Shown here: positions 59,423-64,000 of the stretch, piece after piece
How the letters are laid out: every line of letters begins with the position of its first letter
Numbering within the stretch: position 1 is the stretch's first letter
Origin: Yoonia sp. SS1-5
GTDB taxonomy: Bacteria; Pseudomonadota; Alphaproteobacteria; Rhodobacterales; Rhodobacteraceae
Assembly: GCF_038443705.2 (NCBI RefSeq)
Contig: NZ_CP151767.2
Span: 2,719,501 to 2,783,500 of the forward strand
Direction of reading: 5' to 3'
DNA: 64,000 nucleotides
Program-made: the position numbers and the translations under genes
Notes under the pieces: generated by a model
What the model saw: the letters and a program-made list of their open reading frames with translations, nothing else
Database searches by the model: none
What the model was told of the DNA's origin: nothing

Positions 59423-60229
59423 CTACCCAAACAAAGAGGGTGCTGACTGCAGAAGGGTCAACGCCGCCGAGCCGCCGGATACGGTGTTGATGCTTGCAGC
59501 CTCCGCACGCACCAGGAACATGCGTATCAGGTTTTCTTGCTGCTCCGGATCCTGAAAATCAGCGATTTTGTCGGTTCCAAAGACAGATCTCGAACGCTCT
59601 TGAAAAACGTCCAGCTGTTTGTCCAAATCAATACTGGCAATACTTGTCGGCAACCCAAGGGCGGTTTGGAATACGTTTCGTAAGGGCGGATTGCCCATGA
59701 TCGAGAACCATTGCGCGGTCTCGCTTTGGGTTCGATCCAGAATGTCCGACAGACCATCCTCTACGTTCATTGCCAGACGCAAATCATTGTTCTGCTCACC
59801 CACCGCGCGCTCGAACTGACGCGTTTCAAAGCGCGCGATGATCTCGTCTGGAAAACTGGTCAGACTGGTCCGCGCCAGGATGCGGTCCCCAAAACCAAAT
59901 GTGCGGGCGAAGTCAGCATAGCGCGGATCTGCCAGGCGGTTTGCCAATGCATCGTCATCCAACGTTCCCTCTTCCAGAATGGTTTGGATGAAGAAGCGGT
60001 TGTCGATGTCGTCGTCGAGCCCAAAGGCACCCAGCGCAACGGATAACAGCTGCCGATCACTGACCAATTGTTCCGCGGTTACGACGTCGGCGATATTTTC
60101 ACGAAAATAGTCCGTCGCACGCATGATAGGCTGGCTAGTGCTGTAGGCCTGTTGCTGGTTGTCCAGCGTACGTTCCAAAAAACGCCAACCGACATATCCA
60201 GACAATGGAACAACCGGCTGAAACGTCAT
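59423..60229 (-). CDS. DUF1217 domain-containing flagellar protein
   Basis: This 268-aa protein of the DUF1217 family occurs in alphaproteobacterial flagellar loci. It is helical, with repeats such as YFRENIADVVTAEQLVSDRQ, TYPDEI-like TSFPDEIIARFETRQFERAV and WFSIMGNPPLRNVFQTALGL then PTSIASIDLDKQLDVFQER. No signal peptide. It overlaps flbT by 4 nt at its start and converges with fliI 1 nt away. The molecular function is unknown; the operon with flbT, flaF and flagellin suggests a role in filament or hook assembly. Confidence 0.85.
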   Translation of the reverse strand: MTFQPVVPLSGYVGWRFLERTLDNQQQAYSTSQPIMRATDYFRENIADVVTAEQLVSDRQLLSVALGAFGLDDDIDNRFFIQTILEEGTLDDDALANRLADPRYADFARTFGFGDRILARTSLTSFPDEIIARFETRQFERAVGEQNNDLRLAMNVEDGLSDILDRTQSETAQWFSIMGNPPLRNVFQTALGLPTSIASIDLDKQLDVFQERSRSVFGTDKIADFQDPEQQENLIRMFLVRAEAASINTVSGGSAALTLLQSAPSLFG

Positions 60230-60630
60230 GACTGATGACCTGCCAACAACCGCGCCTCGCGTGGGAGCAGGTTTCGGAGTGTTTTCAGTGTGCGATAAAA
60301 ATCCTTACGACCGACCGCCTCTGTCGCCGTATCCAACGTTGCCCGACTGTCATCGTCTCGCAGGGCTTGGCTTAGCTGTTCTATCCCGCGCATGATTTGA
60401 TGGTACGCATCATCTTCTGCTACGTCGCCGGACAAGACCAACTGCGCGATATAACAGACGCGGCGGACCGGGGTGTTGACCTCATCAGGGCGAATGGCAT
60501 CGCGCAATCTCAGGATATTGGCGTTTGGTGTCAGGATAGATAGTCTACTCCGCCGATCACCATTCTCGATGACCGCACCATTTACCAAAACACGCTCTTT
60601 TGGATTAAGCTTCAGAACCAGGCCCGACAT
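60226..60630 (-). CDS. flbT: flagellin mRNA regulator FlbT
   Basis: This 134-aa protein is of the FlbT family. The beta-rich start LVLKLNPKERVLVNGAVIEN is followed by a helical part (VRRVCYIAQLVLSGDVAEDD, YRTLKTLRNLLPREARLL). In Caulobacter FlbT binds the flagellin mRNA 5' leader and blocks translation until the hook is complete; in Rhodobacteraceae it may instead promote filament formation. It sits between flaF and the DUF1217 gene, 2 nt after flaF. Confidence 0.93.
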   Translation of the reverse strand: MSGLVLKLNPKERVLVNGAVIENGDRRSRLSILTPNANILRLRDAIRPDEVNTPVRRVCYIAQLVLSGDVAEDDAYHQIMRGIEQLSQALRDDDSRATLDTATEAVGRKDFYRTLKTLRNLLPREARLLAGHQS

Positions 60631-60632
60631 AA

Positions 60633-61004
60633 TCAGCCCTCCCGTCCGTTCAACCCACGTATGACGGCCGTATTGATTTCGATCAGTGGTCCGACATCAG
60701 CGGTACCACGAATGACATTCCGAGTGTGATGTTCCGTAAACTCTGCCAGATAGAATAGCTGCGCGCGGAGTTCCTGGGGAAGGCTGTTGTCCTTGTCGGC
60801 GACGCTGGCAGCCATTGTGATCCACATGCGGCGGTTTTCATGAAGTGCCGTCACCATTTGCGGATAGCTTGCGCCCGCACCTTGCGATGTTTTGCGTAAG
60901 CGGGCAGTGATTTGGCTTATCAGCTGCGCTTCAATGGAACGTTCGCTACGGACAGATACTTGGGTCGGGGCATAGGCTTGCCGGGCTTGCTCAATGACGT
61001 TCAC
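60633..61004 (-). CDS. flaF: flagellin secretion/translation factor FlaF
   Basis: This 123-aa all-helical protein is of the FlaF family: MNVIEQARQAYAPTQVSVRS, a central ENRRMWITMAASVADKDNSL, and LRAQLFYLAEFTEHHTRNVI with the aromatic/His cluster typical of FlaF. FlaF binds flagellin and is needed for its secretion, working against FlbT. It lies between flagellin and flbT, 95 nt after the flagellin stop and its hairpins. Confidence 0.93.
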   Translation of the reverse strand: MNVIEQARQAYAPTQVSVRSERSIEAQLISQITARLRKTSQGAGASYPQMVTALHENRRMWITMAASVADKDNSLPQELRAQLFYLAEFTEHHTRNVIRGTADVGPLIEINTAVIRGLNGREG

Positions 61005-61034
61005 GAGAGGTCCTTCCGGGACAAGATAGAACGA

Positions 61035-61092
61035 GGTGCGGTTTTACCGCACCGAATTTCATGGTGATGGCGCCGCTTTCACGGCGCCATCA
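61035..61092 (-). terminator. two tandem stem-loops downstream of flagellin
   Basis: On the minus strand the first stem pairs TGATGGCGCC with GGCGCCATCA (61092-61083 with 61074-61065, 8-nt loop). It is followed by GGTGCGG/CCGCACC (61053-61047 with 61041-61035, 5-nt loop) and then the moderately T-rich TCGTTCTATCTTG. They lie directly after the flagellin stop. They could end or stabilise the fliC mRNA while letting some transcription continue into flaF-flbT. Confidence 0.6.
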
Positions 61093-61099
61093 GGTTCCT

Positions 61100-62653
61100 T
61101 TACCGGAACAGTGACAGGATCGTCTGCGGTGCCTGGTTCGCAATTGAGAGCGACTGCACACCCAGCTGCTGCTGAACCTGCAAGGCCTGCAAGCGGGCTG
61201 ACGCCTCTTCCATATCGGCATCCACCAATGCGCCGATCCCGGACTTCAAGCTGTCTGTCAGGTTCGAGATGAACTCGGACTGTGTGTCAATCCGGCCTTG
61301 GCTTGAACCGAACTCAGCCGCAGCATCAATGGTGGTATCGATATAAGTCTCGATATTGGCCAAAGCGGCGGCAACACCCTCATCCGTCGTAACATCAAGG
61401 TTATCGAGCCCGACCAGGCCACCGGTTGCCGTACCACCGGCTGCACCGGAATCCAGCAGCGCAAGATCAGTCGCACTGTCATTGTCGATCTGCAAGACCC
61501 ATGCACCAGTGTCAGCATCCTGTTTCACGTTGGTTGAGATGTTCGCTACACCAGCGCCGTCAATGACGGTCTTCAGGCCCCGCGCAACATCTTCAAAGGT
61601 TTCACCAGGACCAGCAACGTAGTCATAGTTTACCCCACCGATGGAGGCACGATAACCGTCGCCTTCAGCAACACCTGCCGTCGTCGAGAACGTCAGGGTC
61701 GAAGCACGTGCGTCAATCGTCTCGCCCGTGAAACCAACACCCGCAGCACCGGCACCACCACCGTTGACGTTGGTGGTTGCGGTGGCATCAGTCGTCGAGA
61801 AATTCACCTCAACATCATCGAACTTAGACAATGATGTAAGTGTGATTGTACCCGTTGCAGCGGTTGCCGAGACACCTTCGATGCCTGCGGCGTTAAGAGC
61901 AGCAGTAATACCATCGGCAATACTGGTTGCCGTGTTGCCGGTCGCCAGCGACGTAAATGTCACCGTCTCACCCGCAACTTGAAGGTTATAGGTGTTGCTC
62001 GCCGCGGCTGTTGTCGCTGCCAGCGCAATGGTCATGGTATTGCCAGCGTTTGAGAATTGGTTACCTGCAGCGCCAGCCAAGCTGTTTGCACCGTCAGCGG
62101 CAGTCACGTTCGCGCTCAGATCGGCGCCTGTTCCGAAAACGCCCGCATCGGTGCTAAGGTCTTGACGTGCAACAGAGATATTCGCCGATGTCACCGTGCC
62201 GTCATTCGACCGGTCAAGCGAGGAGAGCACGTTGACCGCGTCTGTCCCTTGCAACATGTTCAAACCGTTGAATTGAGCAGCCCCAACAACAGACGCAATC
62301 TGGTCGGTAAGTGCATTAACGTCATCTTGCAGTTTGGTTCGATCAACATTCTCACCCTGCGCGGCGACGATCTTCTCCTTCATATCGGTCAGAAGGTCGG
62401 TCACTGTTTCTGCACCGTTACGTGCAACCGCAACAGATGAGCTGCCCAGGGACAGGCTTTCGGAAATGGCTTTGAAACCCTTTACGTCGGATTCCATCAC
62501 TTTTGAGATGGCCCAAACGGCAGAGTTGTCGCGGGCAGAACCGACTTCCTTGCCGGTCGAAATCATTGCCTGTGTCTTGGACAGGTCGCCATTGATCGAC
62601 TTGAGTGTCTGAAGCGCAACCATTGCGCTGTTATTTGTCAGAATACTGGACAT
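61100..62653 (-). CDS. fliC: flagellin
   Basis: This is a 517-aa filament protein. The N-terminal D0/D1 region has SSILTNNSAMVALQTLKSIN, GDLSKTQAMISTGKEVGSAR and DNSAVWAISKVM. The C-terminal D1/D0 ends QVQQQLGVQSLSIANQAPQT then ILSLFR. Between about residues 145 and 400 lies an Ala/Thr/Gly-rich variable domain, making it longer than many Roseobacter flagellins. There are no cysteines. The start has AAAGGA nine nt upstream, and an out-of-frame ATG 7 nt before it opens a 9-codon frame. The 5' leader carries a GC hairpin that may be the FlbT target. Confidence 0.94.
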   Translation of the reverse strand: MSSILTNNSAMVALQTLKSINGDLSKTQAMISTGKEVGSARDNSAVWAISKVMESDVKGFKAISESLSLGSSSVAVARNGAETVTDLLTDMKEKIVAAQGENVDRTKLQDDVNALTDQIASVVGAAQFNGLNMLQGTDAVNVLSSLDRSNDGTVTSANISVARQDLSTDAGVFGTGADLSANVTAADGANSLAGAAGNQFSNAGNTMTIALAATTAAASNTYNLQVAGETVTFTSLATGNTATSIADGITAALNAAGIEGVSATAATGTITLTSLSKFDDVEVNFSTTDATATTNVNGGGAGAAGVGFTGETIDARASTLTFSTTAGVAEGDGYRASIGGVNYDYVAGPGETFEDVARGLKTVIDGAGVANISTNVKQDADTGAWVLQIDNDSATDLALLDSGAAGGTATGGLVGLDNLDVTTDEGVAAALANIETYIDTTIDAAAEFGSSQGRIDTQSEFISNLTDSLKSGIGALVDADMEEASARLQALQVQQQLGVQSLSIANQAPQTILSLFR

Positions 62654-62673
62654 GTTTCATGGTCCTTTCTTAA

Positions 62674-62686
62674 GGCGCTTTGCGCC
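62674..62686 (-). promoter_or_regulatory. 5'-leader hairpin just upstream of the flagellin Shine-Dalgarno
   Basis: On the minus strand GGCGC-AAA-GCGCC forms a tight stem that ends about 7 nt before the AAAGGA ribosome binding site of flagellin. FlbT is known in Caulobacter to bind the flagellin 5' leader, and flbT is encoded here. Whether this particular hairpin is bound is unproven. Confidence 0.4.
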
Positions 62687-62856
62687 GGGTTGGTTCATGG
62701 GAATGCGCCGCAGCGCAACGAACACGTCGTTCTGACGAGGATCACCGGCGCATTTTCCACACCGGGCTAGCCTTTATGGCGTGATGTCACTTTGACCAGA
62801 TCTGCCTGAATAAGCCGTTAATCAGCGCTCGTCTTTTCCGTGCAATTTTAGCTAAG

Positions 62857-63198
62857 TCAGGCCTTCTTCTCGATGCTGGATTGCGGATTCGCAACGATAG
62901 CCATGCCGCCGGCCCGATTATAAACGGTCATGCCGTGGCGCATTTCGTCCAACATCTTGAGCCTTTTTTGGGCAGATTTCACCCCAGACATTGCTGCAGA
63001 AATTAGTGCCTGATTCTCGACCAGCGCATTGTGAACCTCGCGCAGGTATTTCTCAGGCGAAGACGAGCGGCGCAGCACATCAAAGAGGCGCTGCTTCTCT
63101 TCAATGGAGCGATCGAGCATTGCAAAATCGCCCTTCTTCAATGCATCGCGCTCTTGCTTGAGCAAGGCTAGCATGCGGGTGACTGCGCCCTCAGACAT
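62857..63198 (-). CDS. FlgN-like flagellar export chaperone
   Basis: This 113-aa helical protein starts MSEGAVTRMLALLKQERDAL, then KKGDFAMLDRSIEEKQRLFD, the typical FlgN pattern of paired helices with EKQ/EK-rich turns. The C-terminal half contains ALVENQALISAAMSGVKSAQ then KRLKMLDEMR, and ends with NPQSSIEKKA. FlgN holds FlgK and FlgL before export. Its start overlaps the rod-binding protein stop by 8 nt. The fold call is by pattern, as FlgN sequences are weakly conserved. Confidence 0.75.
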   Translation of the reverse strand: MSEGAVTRMLALLKQERDALKKGDFAMLDRSIEEKQRLFDVLRRSSSPEKYLREVHNALVENQALISAAMSGVKSAQKRLKMLDEMRHGMTVYNRAGGMAIVANPQSSIEKKA

Positions 63199-63484
63199 TC
63201 ATACGTAGCTTCATTGCTTCGAACAAGGCCTCTGCCAGGCCGATACCCCCAGCCTCCACCATCTCTTTTGCCTGCGCATCCCGCAGGAATGACGCAAACT
63301 GATCCTCGCCCGCGCCGCCGCCAAACGCATCACGCGGCGCGCCCAAGCCCGCGGATTTGAGCATTTCGGACAGGAATGTTGCTTCCAGTTTGTTTGCGGC
63401 GTCTCTGAGCTTGTCATCATTCTTGACATAGTCAGGCAATGTGGGTGCGCCGCGTGGCGATGGCAGAACTGGGATTGTGGTCAT
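63191..63484 (-). CDS. rod-binding protein (FlgJ N-terminal domain type)
   Basis: This is a 97-aa protein equal to the N-terminal rod-cap domain of FlgJ: KLRDAANKLEATFLSEMLKS then AGLGAPRDAFGGGAGEDQFA, and the ending VEAGGIGLAEALFEAMKLR. The muramidase domain of enterobacterial FlgJ is absent, as usual in alphaproteobacteria. The ATG at 63484 (MTTIPVLPSPRG) has GGAG 7 nt upstream; ATGs further upstream lack one. It overlaps the FlgN-like gene. Confidence 0.88.
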   Translation of the reverse strand: MTTIPVLPSPRGAPTLPDYVKNDDKLRDAANKLEATFLSEMLKSAGLGAPRDAFGGGAGEDQFASFLRDAQAKEMVEAGGIGLAEALFEAMKLRMNV

Positions 63485-63565
63485 CGGCTTCTCCGTCATG
63501 GTCGAGGGCAATTTGTCAGATAGCCGTAAACAATCAGTAAGTTTTTGGTGCCAGACAGAGGTCAG

Positions 63566-64000
63566 ATGGATTCTACCGGGGCTGCGATGATACCGAATTT
63601 GCTTACCGATCTGACAGCAAAGCCAGCTGCTGTGATGCTAGAGGGCGGCGCCCTAGCGACGGACGATAGTCAGCGAGGATTTGAGGTTATTTTCGGGGAT
63701 ATGGTTGAATTGGGTGGTGATGTCGCCGCCGAGGTTCCCTTGGAAGTGGTGGAGGAGAATTCCCCGGACACAACCGAAACGCCCGAGAATTTCCTGCGTC
63801 CAGCACCAGCTGACGGTCAAACCGATATTCCATTGGTAAAGGCGTCAACTGTAAGCGACCCGGATTTCAAGCCAGATCAACAGCCTGTTCTGCCGCTCAC
63901 AGGCGAACAAAAGACATCAAACGCTCTGGGAGCCAACGACAAGGGCGTGGCACAGCAAGGCCCTCGCAACGATATGTCGGCTTCGCCAGAGGGATCTAAA
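63566..64000 (+). CDS. probable flagellar hook-length control protein FliK, N-terminal part (cut by window edge)
   Basis: An ATG at 63566 with AGAGGTC just upstream opens a frame with no stop through the last base: 145 codons so far, beginning MDSTGAAMIPNLLTDLTAKP. The sequence is low-complexity, acidic and Pro/Gln-rich (EVVEENSPDTTETPENFLRP, DPDFKPDQQPVLPLTGEQK), the usual make-up of the FliK N-terminal export and ruler region. It is divergent from the FlgJ-like gene across 81 nt. The conserved FliK C-terminal domain would lie outside the window, so the name is inference from place and composition. Confidence 0.6.
   Translation, partial: MDSTGAAMIPNLLTDLTAKPAAVMLEGGALATDDSQRGFEVIFGDMVELGGDVAAEVPLEVVEENSPDTTETPENFLRPAPADGQTDIPLVKASTVSDPDFKPDQQPVLPLTGEQKTSNALGANDKGVAQQGPRNDMSASPEGSK

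Noticed and set aside
62654..62856. Sigma-28 promoter for flagellin
   Set aside because: CTAAAATT and CGCCATAA-like elements occur on the minus strand, but not with the required spacing to each other, so no promoter is called.
1..64000. CRISPR arrays, prophage modules, toxin-antitoxin pairs or restriction genes
   Set aside because: No regularly spaced repeats, phage structural genes, or recognisable toxin, antitoxin or restriction-modification proteins were seen on either strand.

Overview
The window comes from an alphaproteobacterium of the family Rhodobacteraceae, most likely a Roseobacter-group aerobic anoxygenic phototroph. This rests on three things seen together: bacteriochlorophyll and spheroidenone-type carotenoid genes (bchIDO, bchG, bchP, crtA, crtB, crtI, tspO, idi), four perfect PpsR/CrtJ-type operators, and a flagellar locus with the alphaproteobacterial genes flaF and flbT and a DUF1217 protein. 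The genus cannot be fixed from this sequence. Base composition is GC-rich throughout, with a clear drop only in the mobile-element debris near 39-40.8 kb and in the gap before flhA.

Layout. (1) 1-7.6 kb: tRNA-Thr(CGT), a four-gene minus-strand operon for threonate/erythronate-type tetronate catabolism (otnI, otnC, otnK, ltnD), an HU-type DNA-binding protein with its own terminator, and a coupled purine-salvage pair (AMP nucleosidase and adenine deaminase). (2) 7.7-15.6 kb: a 125-bp inverted-repeat element, a small unknown gene, then the first photosynthesis block. crtI-crtB-tspO runs left and crtA-bchI-bchD-bchO runs right from a shared 111-bp promoter region with two PpsR sites. (3) 15.6-26.3 kb: mostly housekeeping genes (arfB, a queuosine-precursor-type transporter, mepA, an MFS permease, a thioesterase, yggT, chaC), a PA2779/PA2778 protease pair and an ExbB/OmpA-type motor-like pair. 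(4) 26.4-30.4 kb: the second photosynthesis block, bchG - PucC-like - bchP - idi, with two more PpsR sites. (5) 30.5-32.4 kb: a ThuA/Gfo-Idh-MocA sugar module behind a LacI-type palindrome. (6) 32.5-64 kb: a large flagellar locus.

The flagellar locus reads motB-flgE-flgK-flgL-flgI (+), then IS debris, then fliP-fliN-fliH-fliF (-). Next come fliL-unknown-motE-like-motA-744-aa protein and flhA-fliR-flhB-FliJ-like (+). These are followed by a second fliL-like gene with flgH-flgA-flgG-flgF-fliQ-fliE-flgC-flgB (-), fliI (+, frameshifted), and DUF1217-flbT-flaF-fliC-FlgN-like-FlgJ-like (-). The start of a probable fliK runs off the right edge. Rod, hook, P and L rings, MS ring, export gate, stator, filament and filament regulators are all here. 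fliG and fliM are not.

The points most worth a second look are these: the single-base deletion in a C-tract that breaks fliI; a 744-aa periplasmic protein translationally coupled to motA; IS3 and IS5 remnants filling the flgI/fliP junction; the photosynthesis genes split by about 10.5 kb of unrelated genes; a 17-nt copy of the 16S rRNA 3' tail that reads as an extended Shine-Dalgarno before a 21-codon ORF; the 24-nt interrupted inverted repeat at 7.74-7.86 kb; and several candidate operators (PpsR, LiuR-like, LacI-like, a TTAAGG palindrome). I found no CRISPR array, prophage or recognisable defence island.
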